Assembly: GCA_947507965.1 (NCBI GenBank)
Contig: CANNQU010000006.1
Location: forward strand, 17,781-81,780
Source of the DNA: Bacteroidota bacterium
GTDB lineage: Bacteria; Bacteroidota; Bacteroidia; UKL13-3
Length of the DNA stretch: 64,000 nucleotides
Direction of reading: 5' to 3'
The position numbers were made by a program, and so were the translations under genes. Every line of letters starts with the position of its first letter. Position 1 is the stretch's first letter. This document shows, piece by piece, positions 20,721-30,702 of this stretch. Below the pieces are notes generated by a model. The model saw only the letters and a program-made list of their open reading frames with translations. It searched no databases and was not told where the DNA came from.

Positions 20721-21341
20721 ATGAAAGGTTTGTCAAGATATTTTTTTGTTGTACTTCTTTTTTTAGGCACGGATATTTTTGCCCAAGACATCGATTCAAC
20801 GAAAGAAGAAAAGAATGCAATAAAATATAAGCAGGAAGAGGATACAACCGTGCACTCACTTAACTGGAGTGAAATCAAACCGAAATTAGTCTTTGGCGGT
20901 AGCTTGGGTCTCTCTTTTAATGATGGATATACCTTTTTTGAAGTTTCTCCTCAAGTAGGGTATAAAGTTAAAGAGAACACCGTGGTAGGTGCTGGCTTGC
21001 AAATGTTTGGAATCACCAATAAGTATGATTCCTATTTCCAATATGGGCCTGATTTTTTTATTCGGCAGCATTTGTTAAATATTCTTTTTGCTCAGGCTCA
21101 GTTCGAGTATATTAATTTCGAAACGTATGCCTTGCCCGGAAAACGGTATTGGAACCCAGCTTTTCTTCTAGGGTTCGGTTATGGAACGTATGGTTATAGC
21201 TTCGGCCTGTTCACCGATGTTTTACATACGAAGTATAGCGAGTATATTTACCCGGGGCATATTTATTTTGGTCCGAAAACGGGTAAAGGAAGATATCCTT
21301 ATGGGGTACCCCTGTTTTTTAAGGTGCAGTTATTTTTTTAA
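20721..21341 (+). CDS. Hypothetical outer-membrane beta-barrel-like protein
   Basis: Signal peptide, alternating aromatic/polar strands (FGGSLGLSFNDGYTFFEVSPQVGYKV...), C-terminal aromatic VQLFF. Confidence 0.6.
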   Translation: MKGLSRYFFVVLLFLGTDIFAQDIDSTKEEKNAIKYKQEEDTTVHSLNWSEIKPKLVFGGSLGLSFNDGYTFFEVSPQVGYKVKENTVVGAGLQMFGITNKYDSYFQYGPDFFIRQHLLNILFAQAQFEYINFETYALPGKRYWNPAFLLGFGYGTYGYSFGLFTDVLHTKYSEYIYPGHIYFGPKTGKGRYPYGVPLFFKVQLFF

Positions 21342-21358
21342 ATCAATAAACGAAGCGT

Positions 21359-22513
21359 ATGCAATTTAACGGTGTAATAAAATCGAAACTCTCTGGAGTT
21401 GGAACAAGCATCTTTACCGTAATGTCGCAGTTGGCTGCCGAGCATGATGCCATTAATCTCGCTCAGGGTTTTCCTAATTTTATGTGCAGTAAGGATCTCA
21501 TTTCATTGGTTAATAAATACATGAATAAGGGGTTTAATCAATATGCTCCAATGCCCGGACTGATGTCCTTACGCGAGCAAATTGCTATAAAAACAGAAAA
21601 GCTTTATTCTGCAAGATATAATCCCGAAACAGAAATTACGATAACACCAGGTGGAACCCTTGCTATTTATGCCGCCATCGAAGCACTCGTTATACCCGGT
21701 GACGAAGTGATTATTATTGAACCTTGTTATGATTCTTACACTCCTTCGGTAAGGCTTGCCGGAGGTGTAGCAAAATATGCGCGCCTGCAATTTCCTAAAT
21801 TTACAATCGACTGGAATGATGTTAAAAAGTTGGTTTCTTTCAAGACCAAATTAATACTTATCAATACCCCGCATAATCCTACAGGTACTGTGCTAACAGC
21901 CGCCGATATGCAGAAATTAGAGAGAATCGTAGACAACACGGATATCATTGTGATTAGTGATGAAGTCTATGAGCATATCATTTTTGATGAACTCGAGCAT
22001 CAGAGTGTTTGCCGTTTTCCTAAGTTGGCCGAACATAGCGTAATTATTAGCTCATTTGGCAAAACATACCATACCACCGGCTGGAAACTAGGCTATTTTT
22101 TAGCTCCTGAAAATATAACCAAGGAAATCCGTAAAGCATATCAGTTTATGGCCTTTTCTGCGAATACGCCGATACAATATGCCGTTGCAGAGTTCATAAA
22201 AAAGGAAGACGAATACCTTAACCTCTCTGCCTTTTATCAGGAAAAACGCGACTATTTCAGGAAGCTGATTAAAGGAAGTCGGTTTAAATTATTGAATTGC
22301 AATGGGAGCTATTTCCAAAGTATAGGGTATGAAAAAATAAGTGACATGAACGATGTGGAATTTGCAAAGAAACTTACATTAGAAAATAAAATTGCAACCA
22401 TTCCTACATCCGTGTTTTATCATAATAATATGGATAATAAAATGTTACGACTCTGTTTTGCAAAAGATAACGAAACACTCGAGAAAGCTGCCGATGCACT
22501 ACTCAATATCTAA
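21359..22513 (+). CDS. PLP-dependent aminotransferase class I (methionine aminotransferase-like)
   Basis: NLAQGFPNF, NTPHNPTGTVLT, SDEVYEHIIFD, SSFGKTYHTTGWKLGY. Confidence 0.92.
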   Translation: MQFNGVIKSKLSGVGTSIFTVMSQLAAEHDAINLAQGFPNFMCSKDLISLVNKYMNKGFNQYAPMPGLMSLREQIAIKTEKLYSARYNPETEITITPGGTLAIYAAIEALVIPGDEVIIIEPCYDSYTPSVRLAGGVAKYARLQFPKFTIDWNDVKKLVSFKTKLILINTPHNPTGTVLTAADMQKLERIVDNTDIIVISDEVYEHIIFDELEHQSVCRFPKLAEHSVIISSFGKTYHTTGWKLGYFLAPENITKEIRKAYQFMAFSANTPIQYAVAEFIKKEDEYLNLSAFYQEKRDYFRKLIKGSRFKLLNCNGSYFQSIGYEKISDMNDVEFAKKLTLENKIATIPTSVFYHNNMDNKMLRLCFAKDNETLEKAADALLNI

Positions 22514-22575
22514 TTTTATTGAATCATAGTTCGGGCAATTCCTATCGGTGCTTGTATTACATCAATAATTTTCTA

Positions 22576-23307
22576 TCATCCTCTGAGTACCTCAGCTAAA
22601 ATTAGATGCGATTTTATTTCTCTGAAATTAAGCAAATGAATTTTATAATAATAGATTAATCCAAGCAATAAATTATTTCGTAATTCATTGCCCATTTTCA
22701 CTCCTGGTAAAGAGTCAATCGAAACATCTAATAATTGTTTCAAGGCGAGGCTCTCGTCTTTCATTAAAAAATCGGGGTGTGGGTTTATTTCTGAGTTGAA
22801 AATCCCATCGCGTAAGTTAAAGTAGCAAGCCGATGCGTCTCCGTTGGAGTGAGGATAAAGGCCAAGATAACGGCTATAACGAACCAAAAAGAAATGTGGG
22901 AAAACGGCAGGTAAGCTTTCGGTTTCATTCATAAATTTTAAGATTTCCTCTATAAATACATATAAATCTTCGTGCGGGGCCTCATCGGCGATGGTTTTGT
23001 AAAGTACTTCTGCCACAAAAAGGGCAATGGCTTGTTTGCTAAAATTACGTTGTATATTATGCAAGGGCTCATAACATCGTGCGTCTTTTAATATATTGAA
23101 CGCAGAAGCCGTTTTCTTATGGCTCATATCCATCTCCAGCATACTGAAAGGCAAAAACAAAGAAGCAGAAAGGTTGCTTTTTGGGCTTCTAAAACCTTTA
23201 ATCATAAAGCTTTTCAATCCAAAATCTTTCGTGAAAATCTTCACGATGAGTCCACTATCTCCGTATTTCAAAGCGTGAAGTACGATTCCATGCGTTTTTT
23301 GATGCAT
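22576..23307 (-). CDS. recO: DNA repair protein RecO
   Basis: GIVLHALKYGDSGLIVKIFTKDFGLKSFMIKG OB-fold start, RecO-like length and C-terminus. Confidence 0.88.
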   Translation of the reverse strand: MHQKTHGIVLHALKYGDSGLIVKIFTKDFGLKSFMIKGFRSPKSNLSASLFLPFSMLEMDMSHKKTASAFNILKDARCYEPLHNIQRNFSKQAIALFVAEVLYKTIADEAPHEDLYVFIEEILKFMNETESLPAVFPHFFLVRYSRYLGLYPHSNGDASACYFNLRDGIFNSEINPHPDFLMKDESLALKQLLDVSIDSLPGVKMGNELRNNLLLGLIYYYKIHLLNFREIKSHLILAEVLRG

Positions 23308-23483
23308 TATTTAGATATAATATAAGTAGTGTAAAACATTTTTAGGTTTTACTTGCACTTTGTTGTGAAAATTCAAATGTACGATTCTATCTTTGCCAAG
23401 TTTTCAAATGGGTTATAGTTTTTAAAAATAGCTCTAATTTTGTACTCATCAAAATATAAGTTTTTTAACCGTTAACGAATACG

Positions 23484-24170
23484 ATGAACTGGTTTACACA
23501 AACACTAACTTCTACGCTTGGCAAAAAGATGGTGATGGGAATCACTGGCTTATTCCTAATCATTTTTCTAATCGTGCATTGTGGCGTTAATGCACTTGTT
23601 TTTTTTCCAGACGATGGAGAAATGTTTAACAAGGCTGCCCATTTTATGGGCACCAATTTTTTTATTAGGCTTGGCGAAGTCGTGTTGTTTATCGGAATCC
23701 TTTGGCATATCGTTCAATCGCTTATGGTAACCCTTACGAATGTTATGGCACGCCCTCATGGATATGCTAAATTCACGAATAGCAGTCCTTGGTACAGTCG
23801 TAGCATGGGTTTATTAGGCACACTAATATTAATATTTCTCATTATTCACCTAGCGCATTTTTGGGTTAAATCGCGCATTACCGGAGTGAGTCATCAAATT
23901 TCATTCGAAGGCAAATCAATGGACAATCTCTACGGTGAAATGGTGACTGTATTTTCTGAATTATGGGTGGTAATTCTCTACGTACTTGCTATGATTTCAT
24001 TGTCGTATCATCTGATGCATGGTTTTCAATCGGCCTTTCAAACCTTAGGTATAAATCATAAAAAATATACCCCGTTGATTCAAATGTTGGGACTCATTTA
24101 CAGCATTCTTATCCCACTGGCATTTGCGGCAATGCCCGTTGTCATGTATATTCAATTTTGGTACAACTAG
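23484..24170 (+). CDS. sdhC: Succinate dehydrogenase cytochrome b subunit
   Basis: TM protein with conserved His residues, SSLGKK-like start (TSTLGKKMVMGITGLFLIIFLIVH), followed by sdhA and sdhB. Confidence 0.93.
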   Translation: MNWFTQTLTSTLGKKMVMGITGLFLIIFLIVHCGVNALVFFPDDGEMFNKAAHFMGTNFFIRLGEVVLFIGILWHIVQSLMVTLTNVMARPHGYAKFTNSSPWYSRSMGLLGTLILIFLIIHLAHFWVKSRITGVSHQISFEGKSMDNLYGEMVTVFSELWVVILYVLAMISLSYHLMHGFQSAFQTLGINHKKYTPLIQMLGLIYSILIPLAFAAMPVVMYIQFWYN

Positions 24171-24241
24171 GCGGGTATACTATAACACCCAATCAAGGCA
24201 CAAATTAAGAGCATAAAAACGGCTTCAAAAAAGTAAATATC

Positions 24242-26221
24242 ATGTCAAAATTAGAATCTAAAATACCCGAAGGCCCGATAGAAACGAAATGGAGTAAGTA
24301 CAAAAGTTCCGTTCCATTAGTTAACCCTTCCAACAAGCGTAATCTGGAAATCTTGATTGTTGGTTCAGGTTTGGCAGGCGCATCCGCTGCTGCGTCATTG
24401 GCCGAATTAGGCTATAAAGTAAAAGTCTTCTGCTTCCAGGATTCTCCACGACGTGCTCATAGCATTGCAGCGCAAGGTGGGATAAATGCAGCAAAAAACT
24501 ATCAGAATGATGGCGATAGTACCTATCGCTTATTTTATGATACCATCAAAGGTGGCGACTACCGCGCACGGGAAGGAAATGTGCATCGCTTGGCTGAAGT
24601 AAGCTCAAGTATCATCGATCAATGTGTAGCCCAAGGAGTTCCCTTCGCACGCGAATACGGTGGCCTTTTAAGTAACCGTTCTTTTGGAGGAACACAAGTA
24701 CAACGTACATTTTATGCTGCCGGACAAACAGGTCAACAACTTTTACTCGGGGCATATTCTGCTATGGAGCGACAGGTAGGTATGGGTACCGTGCAAATGT
24801 ATGCACGCCACGAAATGCTAGATCTGGTAACCATCGACGGAAAAGCTAGAGGGATCATCGCAAAAAATTTAGTTACCGGTGAACTTGAACGTTATTTCGG
24901 GCACGCGGTACTTCTCTGCTCAGGAGGGTATGGAAATGTATTCTACCTTAGTACCAATGCCATGGGAGCCAATGTTACTGCAATTTGGCGCGCTCATAAA
25001 CAAGGGGCCGTAATGGGTAACCCATGTTTCACGCAAATACATCCTACCTGTATCCCGGTAAGTGGCGACCACCAATCGAAACTCACGCTTATGAGCGAAT
25101 CTTTACGTAACGATGGAAGAATATGGGTGCCCAAAAAGCAAGGCGATGACCGCAATCCGAATGATATTCCGGAAGATGAACGCGACTATTATTTGGAAAG
25201 AAGGTATCCTGCTTTTGGCAACCTGGTTCCTCGTGATGTGGCCTCTCGTGCTGCCAAAGAACGCTGCGATGCCGGCTTCGGCGTAGGCCCAAGCAAAATG
25301 GCGGTGTATCTCGATTTCAAATTTAATATGATGCGCTATGGCCGGGTGGAAGCTTCCAAACTTGGACTTGCCAATGCCTCTGATGAGGAAATTCTAAAGC
25401 TAGGAAAGGAAGTAATAAAGGAAAAATACGGCAACCTGTTCGATATGTATAAACAGATTACAGGCGACAATCCTTACGAAGCTTCTATGCGTATTTATCC
25501 TGCTGTACATTATACGATGGGTGGTTTATGGGTTGATTACGATTTGATGACTACCGTTCCGGGATTGTATTGCCTAGGCGAAGCGAACTTCAGTGACCAT
25601 GGTGCAAATAGACTTGGTGCTTCGGCATTGATGCAAGGGTTGGCCGATGGGTATTATGTTATTCCTTACACCATTGGTGCCTACCTTAGCAAAGAAATTG
25701 CAACCAAAGCTATTGATACCAATCACCCGGCATTTGTAGAATCGGAGCAGCGAGTGCAAAATATTTTGGATACCTTATTAAATATTAAAGGATCTAAAAC
25801 AGTGGAGAGTTTCCATAAACGTCTCGGAAAAATAATGTGGGATAAATGTGGTATGGCTCGTAATGAGAAAGGGTTGAAAGAAGCCATTGTGGAAATTCAG
25901 GCCTTGAGAAAAGAATACTGGAGCGATGTGCGAATTCCAGGAGTTCAGCATGAATTTAATCCGGAGCTGGACCGCGCGTTTCGTGTCGCCGATTTCCTTG
26001 AGCTGGGGGAGTTGATGTGTATCGATGCCCTTAATCGTCACGAGAGTTGTGGAGGCCATTTCCGTGAAGAGTCGCAAACAGAAGAGGGAGAGGCTTTGCG
26101 CGATGATGAAAACTACGCCTACGTTTCAGTATGGGATTTTAAAGGAGAAAGTCAATGGGAATTGTTAAAAGAAGAATTGAAATTTGAAAATATTAAAATT
26201 GCCCAACGGTCCTATAAATAA
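24242..26221 (+). CDS. sdhA: Succinate dehydrogenase/fumarate reductase flavoprotein subunit
   Basis: [54 protein letters not shown]. Confidence 0.96.
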   Translation: MSKLESKIPEGPIETKWSKYKSSVPLVNPSNKRNLEILIVGSGLAGASAAASLAELGYKVKVFCFQDSPRRAHSIAAQGGINAAKNYQNDGDSTYRLFYDTIKGGDYRAREGNVHRLAEVSSSIIDQCVAQGVPFAREYGGLLSNRSFGGTQVQRTFYAAGQTGQQLLLGAYSAMERQVGMGTVQMYARHEMLDLVTIDGKARGIIAKNLVTGELERYFGHAVLLCSGGYGNVFYLSTNAMGANVTAIWRAHKQGAVMGNPCFTQIHPTCIPVSGDHQSKLTLMSESLRNDGRIWVPKKQGDDRNPNDIPEDERDYYLERRYPAFGNLVPRDVASRAAKERCDAGFGVGPSKMAVYLDFKFNMMRYGRVEASKLGLANASDEEILKLGKEVIKEKYGNLFDMYKQITGDNPYEASMRIYPAVHYTMGGLWVDYDLMTTVPGLYCLGEANFSDHGANRLGASALMQGLADGYYVIPYTIGAYLSKEIATKAIDTNHPAFVESEQRVQNILDTLLNIKGSKTVESFHKRLGKIMWDKCGMARNEKGLKEAIVEIQALRKEYWSDVRIPGVQHEFNPELDRAFRVADFLELGELMCIDALNRHESCGGHFREESQTEEGEALRDDENYAYVSVWDFKGESQWELLKEELKFENIKIAQRSYK

Positions 26222-26287
26222 GAATATGGTAAATCAACCCGATGACGATCGGGGAAGAAATTTTAAATTAAATAATCAGCGTTCACA

Positions 26288-27052
26288 ATGAGTCACGGAT
26301 CAATGAAAATAAACCTTAAAGTTTGGCGTCAAAAAAATGCTCAGGCGAAAGGTAACTTAGAAAATTATACAGTAAACGAGGTGTCACCCGATATGTCGTT
26401 TCTCGAAATGTTCGATGTGCTAAACGAAAGCCTTGTTAATAAAGGCGATGAGCCTATCGCTTTCGACCACGATTGTCGTGAAGGTATTTGCGGAACCTGT
26501 AGTTTATACATCAACGGTCGCCCTCATGGCCCATTGGAAGGAATCACCACGTGCCAGTTGCACATGCGTAGTTTTAATGATGGTGATACCATTACCGTTG
26601 AGCCATGGCGAGCTAAAGCATTTCCTGTTGTAAAAGATTTGGTAGTCGATCGTAGTGCTTTCGACCGTATCATCGCAGCAGGTGGGTATGTTAGTGTAAA
26701 TACGGGCAATGCTCAGGATGCAAATTGTTTGCCCATCAACAAAGAAGATGCAGATGATGCATTTATGAGTGCCTCTTGTATTGGTTGCGGCGCTTGTGTT
26801 GCTGCATGTAAAAATGCTTCTGCCATGCTCTTCGTTGCCGCCAAGGTATCGCAATTGGCCAAGCTGCCCCAAGGACAACCAGAGCGTTATACTCGCGTTG
26901 CCAGTATGGTAGCTCAAATGGATAAAGAAGGTTTTGGGGCTTGTACCAATACCGGTGCCTGCAGTGCCGAGTGTCCTAAAGAAATCTCACTTACTAATAT
27001 CGCGTTACTCAATCGCGATTATATGAGAGCTAAGTTTTTAGAAAATTCTTAA
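26288..27052 (+). CDS. sdhB: Succinate dehydrogenase iron-sulfur subunit
   Basis: [50 protein letters not shown]. Confidence 0.96.
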   Translation: MSHGSMKINLKVWRQKNAQAKGNLENYTVNEVSPDMSFLEMFDVLNESLVNKGDEPIAFDHDCREGICGTCSLYINGRPHGPLEGITTCQLHMRSFNDGDTITVEPWRAKAFPVVKDLVVDRSAFDRIIAAGGYVSVNTGNAQDANCLPINKEDADDAFMSASCIGCGACVAACKNASAMLFVAAKVSQLAKLPQGQPERYTRVASMVAQMDKEGFGACTNTGACSAECPKEISLTNIALLNRDYMRAKFLENS

Positions 27053-27082
27053 AATTCAATTTTAGCTTTTGTATAAGCTCTA

Positions 27083-27126
27083 AAAAAAACGGAGATCTGA
27101 TGAATATCAGACCTCCGTTTTTTTTT
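27083..27126. terminator. Bidirectional terminator between sdhB and the zinc metallopeptidase
   Basis: ACGGAGATCTGATgaatATCAGACCTCCGT with A/T tracts on both sides. Confidence 0.8.
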
Positions 27127-27140
27127 AGTTTGAAATCGCA

Positions 27141-27821
27141 TTAATCGCGTCCTCTATTCATATAAATCATGATATAATAAAGCAACGTAGCTAACGAAGC
27201 AATGGCTGCCACTACATACGTCATGGCAGCCCATTTTAACGCATCTTTTGCATTGGCATGTTCTTCGCGTTGAACGATGTGTGTATTGTCTAACCATGCT
27301 AAGGCTCGTCGGCTCGCATCAAATTCTACGGGTAACGTAACAAAGGAGAACAAGGTAGTTAATGCGAATAATCCAATACCGATAGGTAATAAATAGGGAA
27401 AGGTATTAATCAAAAATATTCCGGCAAGCAATATCCATTGAACATACTGTGATGAAATACTTACAATGGGTACTAATTTGCTACGTAAAGTTAGCCACGT
27501 ATAGGCATTCGCATGTTGTACCGCATGCCCGCACTCATGTGCCGCAACGGCGGCCGAAGTGATAGAATGACCGGCATACACTTCCGCACTTAAATTGACT
27601 GTTTTGTCTAGTGGGTTATAATGATCGGTTAGCTGTCCTTCAACACTTATCACTCGTACATCATATATATTATTGTCTTTTAACATTTTCTCGGCAATGT
27701 CTTTGCCACTCATGCCATTGCGTAAAAGTATTAATGAGTATTTTGATATTTTACTCTTAAATCTCCAGCTTACAAGTAAGCTCATTACAAATGCACCAAT
27801 TCCTAAAATGATAATATTCAT
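27141..27821 (-). CDS. Neutral zinc metallopeptidase, YugP-like membrane protease
   Basis: VAAHECGHAVQHANAYTWLTLRS in a multi-TM protein. Confidence 0.88.
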   Translation of the reverse strand: MNIIILGIGAFVMSLLVSWRFKSKISKYSLILLRNGMSGKDIAEKMLKDNNIYDVRVISVEGQLTDHYNPLDKTVNLSAEVYAGHSITSAAVAAHECGHAVQHANAYTWLTLRSKLVPIVSISSQYVQWILLAGIFLINTFPYLLPIGIGLFALTTLFSFVTLPVEFDASRRALAWLDNTHIVQREEHANAKDALKWAAMTYVVAAIASLATLLYYIMIYMNRGRD

Positions 27822-27906
27822 ATTCGTTCAACAATTAATTTTCAATTGTTGCTGCAAAATTAATACAAATCAATCAATTCCGACAAAATGGCGTAAATGG
27901 ATCTGC

Positions 27907-28080
27907 TTATAAAATAAAATAACGCAAAATCATGACGATAACGGCAAGTAACATCATCCAAATACTAAGGCGGTTGATGCCATGCATGAAACGTAGGTTT
28001 ACATTTTTTTTGGCTTCTCTATCCTTACGTAAGAACCCTATTGGATTTAAATAGCCAATTATTTTTTTGATAAAGTCCAT
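27907..28080 (-). CDS. Small single-TM conserved-type protein (57 aa), absent from the ORF track
   Basis: Hand translation: MDFIKKIIGYLNPIGFLRKDREAKKNVNLRFMHGINRLSIWMMLLAVIVMILRYFIL*; stop lies directly upstream of the next gene's region. Confidence 0.7.
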   Translation of the reverse strand: MDFIKKIIGYLNPIGFLRKDREAKKNVNLRFMHGINRLSIWMMLLAVIVMILRYFIL

Positions 28081-28082
28081 TT

Positions 28083-29225
28083 TCAATTCGTTAATGCTTG
28101 TTGCAAATCGTCTAATAAATCTTCAATATCTTCTATACCCACACTCAAGCGAATCAAAGCATCAGTCAATCCGTTTTTTAATCGTTCTTCTCTCGGTATG
28201 CTTGCATGGGTCATGCTGGCCGGGTGACCTACCAAGCTTTCCACACCACCCAGGCTTTCGGCTAAGGCAAAAAGTTTTATTTTCTTTAAAAAGGTTAGTG
28301 CCGTTTCCATGGTATCGTTGATAAAGGTAAACGAAATCATTCCACCAAAATCACGCATTTGTTTTTTGGCAATCTCATGGTTGGGATGGGTTTCGAGGCC
28401 ACACCAATAAACCTTATCGATGACCGGATGAGCAGATAAAAAGTGAGCAACGGCGGCACCATTTTCACAATGACGTTGCATACGAACATGCAATGTTTTG
28501 ATTCCACGCAAAACTAAGAAACAATCCTGTGGTCCCGGTGTTGCACCACTCGCATTTTGAATGAATTTCAGGTCTTCATATAGTTTTTCGTTGCTGGTAA
28601 TTAACGCACCCATCACCACATCACTATGCCCGCTGATGTATTTGGTTAGCGAGTGCATTACCAAATCGACGCCTAAATCAAGTGGGTTTTGGAGGTATGG
28701 AGAAGCAAAAGTATTATCCACACATACCAGTAGGTTATGCTTTTTTCCGATGGCAGATATCGCCTCGATATCGATAATATTCATCATCGGGTTGGTCGGT
28801 GTTTCTACCCAGAGCAACTTCGTTTTTGAAGTAATATATTGTTCTACATCGCCAGCATTGCTCATATTAATGAAGCTGAACTTGATGCCATATTTTTCAA
28901 ACACTTTCACAAATAAGCGATACGTGCCACCATATAAATCGTTGGTTGAGAGTACTTCGTCGCCTGGATTTAATGTTTTTATCACCGCATCAATAGCGCC
29001 CAAACCAGTGCTATAGCACAAGCCGTATTTGCCGTTTTCTAATGCGGCTAAGTTTTTCTGTAATGCATCACGGGTGGGGTTTTGTGTGCGTCCGTATTCG
29101 TAGCCTTTGTGGTCGCCGGGCGCATTTTGAACGTAGGTGCTTGTTTGAAAAATGGGAGTCATGATGGCTCCTGTTGAAGGGTCGGGTGCTACACCGGCGT
29201 GTATGGCTTTGGTATTGAAACGCAT
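28083..29225 (-). CDS. Cystathionine gamma-synthase/beta-lyase family PLP enzyme
   Basis: MRFNTKAIHAGVAPDPSTGAIMTPIFQTSTYVQ, VMHSLTKYISGHSDVVMG, ESLGGVESLVGHPASMTHASI. Confidence 0.93.
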   Translation of the reverse strand: MRFNTKAIHAGVAPDPSTGAIMTPIFQTSTYVQNAPGDHKGYEYGRTQNPTRDALQKNLAALENGKYGLCYSTGLGAIDAVIKTLNPGDEVLSTNDLYGGTYRLFVKVFEKYGIKFSFINMSNAGDVEQYITSKTKLLWVETPTNPMMNIIDIEAISAIGKKHNLLVCVDNTFASPYLQNPLDLGVDLVMHSLTKYISGHSDVVMGALITSNEKLYEDLKFIQNASGATPGPQDCFLVLRGIKTLHVRMQRHCENGAAVAHFLSAHPVIDKVYWCGLETHPNHEIAKKQMRDFGGMISFTFINDTMETALTFLKKIKLFALAESLGGVESLVGHPASMTHASIPREERLKNGLTDALIRLSVGIEDIEDLLDDLQQALTN

Positions 29226-29304
29226 ATTGTTTTTTTAGGATGCAAAGGTAAGAAGTGAATCGATAACTCACCCAAAGTAATAAAAATTTATAGTGCAAAC
29301 ATAA

Positions 29305-30501
29305 CTACTCTACATAATCCTGCAAGTACCTATACGACTCGGTTAAACTTCCTTCCTTGGCAATCGTAGCATGATTAATGATAAAACCATTTTCGTTATC
29401 AATCAATTCGGGTAATACATGGTGAATCAAAAAGGTGCCAAATTCGGTGCTCGCATCCAACGGTAACTCACAGGGTAAATTACCAACCGCCATCACATCA
29501 ACCGTATGTTTCAAAAAGGGTTCTACCACTTTTTCACTTAATGAATGCCAGCCAAATACAGGGTTCTCAATCGTCGTCGATTTTACGGTACAAGGTATTG
29601 AACCATCAATATCGCAGGTAATATCTGCAATAACATCTATTGCGAAACTAGCATTTTTCATTTCTTCTTTGGTAAAGAAAACGGGAATTCCTTGTTTCCA
29701 AAAAATGGCATTGATCATCAGGTCAGTGGTTGAATAATAGGGTTGGAATTTGCATTCATATAGTTCAGGATGATGGTAGAAGTCCGCTTTGTCCCAAGCC
29801 ATGCCATCTTTACGACTATACAAGTCATCGACGCGTAGGTGCACAAAAACGGGCTCCTCGAACGTAGAATTCAAATATTCTCGTTTTGTTACTTCTCGTA
29901 TATTTAAGTATTGAAGCATTTCGAGTGCCCCGTGGCCCACACGGCCATCGCCAGCTAAACATATTTTTATATTGGGCAAGGCAATAGGTTTGTATTGTAA
30001 CTTAAGTTCCAGAAAATTACGGCATTCGTGGGCTGCTTTTAAATGATACAACTCAAACTTCTTACCGTAGGTTAAAAAGCCATTATGGGTTCCAACAATA
30101 CCGGCAAACCTGCCGAAACCAATAATACGACTTCCATTTTCCCATACCAACGTCTCGTAATCTATCAATGTTATTTTTTTTGTGAGTATCTCACGCAACA
30201 GCTTGCGGTTATGCACTTGTTTTTTTATGGTATGTGAAAAGAAGAAATAGATTTTATTGGAAATCAATTCCGCAATCGGCACTTCTTTTATCCCCATCAG
30301 CACATCGCAATCACTTAAATCTTCTTTTATTTCGCAGCCATAGCGGGCAAACTCATCCTCATTGAAACATCGATGTGGAGAAGGTTGTACCACAACACTC
30401 ACGTTAGGGTAATTATTCATCAGCTCATAACATTGGTGGGGTACCAGCGGTGTGCGTTTATCGGGCGGCAATTTGCCTTCGCGTATGATTCCTATTTTCA
30501 T
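29305..30501 (-). CDS. LOR/SDH-like (saccharopine dehydrogenase/alanine dehydrogenase N-terminal-like) protein
   Basis: MKIGIIREGKLPPDKRTPLVPHQCYELMNNYPNVSVVVQPSPHRCFNEDEFARYGCEI, Rossmann segment CLAGDGRVGHGALEML; ORF extends to 30627 but MKIGIIREG is the likely start. Confidence 0.8.
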   Translation of the reverse strand: MKIGIIREGKLPPDKRTPLVPHQCYELMNNYPNVSVVVQPSPHRCFNEDEFARYGCEIKEDLSDCDVLMGIKEVPIAELISNKIYFFFSHTIKKQVHNRKLLREILTKKITLIDYETLVWENGSRIIGFGRFAGIVGTHNGFLTYGKKFELYHLKAAHECRNFLELKLQYKPIALPNIKICLAGDGRVGHGALEMLQYLNIREVTKREYLNSTFEEPVFVHLRVDDLYSRKDGMAWDKADFYHHPELYECKFQPYYSTTDLMINAIFWKQGIPVFFTKEEMKNASFAIDVIADITCDIDGSIPCTVKSTTIENPVFGWHSLSEKVVEPFLKHTVDVMAVGNLPCELPLDASTEFGTFLIHHVLPELIDNENGFIINHATIAKEGSLTESYRYLQDYVE

Positions 30502-30702
30502 AATGTTACAAAGGTATATTAGATTTCCCTGATTTAAGTTACCTATTGGAAGCTCATTTTTGATGGTGCCGATAGGCCTCGAAGTGTCTCTTAACGCCCG
30601 ATACCTTTTTTTTGATTTGAGGTCCATTCTACCAATCCAATTGCTGCGATTTAGACTTCTCGTTCCCTCTCGAATAAATAAAATTAATTCTTATTTTGCA
30701 TC

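Noticed and set aside
20479-20859. 126-aa - strand ORF overlapping the Omp28 start and the next gene
   Set aside because: Covers the intergenic promoter region and overlaps better-supported genes on both sides; no family similarity.
26238-26253. CCCGAT-gacg-ATCGGG mini-hairpin between sdhA and sdhB
   Set aside because: Only 6 bp, no T-tract; compatible with chance in an intra-operon spacer.
26504-26917. 137-aa - strand ORF inside sdhB
   Set aside because: Antisense shadow of a highly conserved gene.
24242-27052. sdhAB as a novel operon
   Set aside because: Standard succinate dehydrogenase organisation for Bacteroidota.
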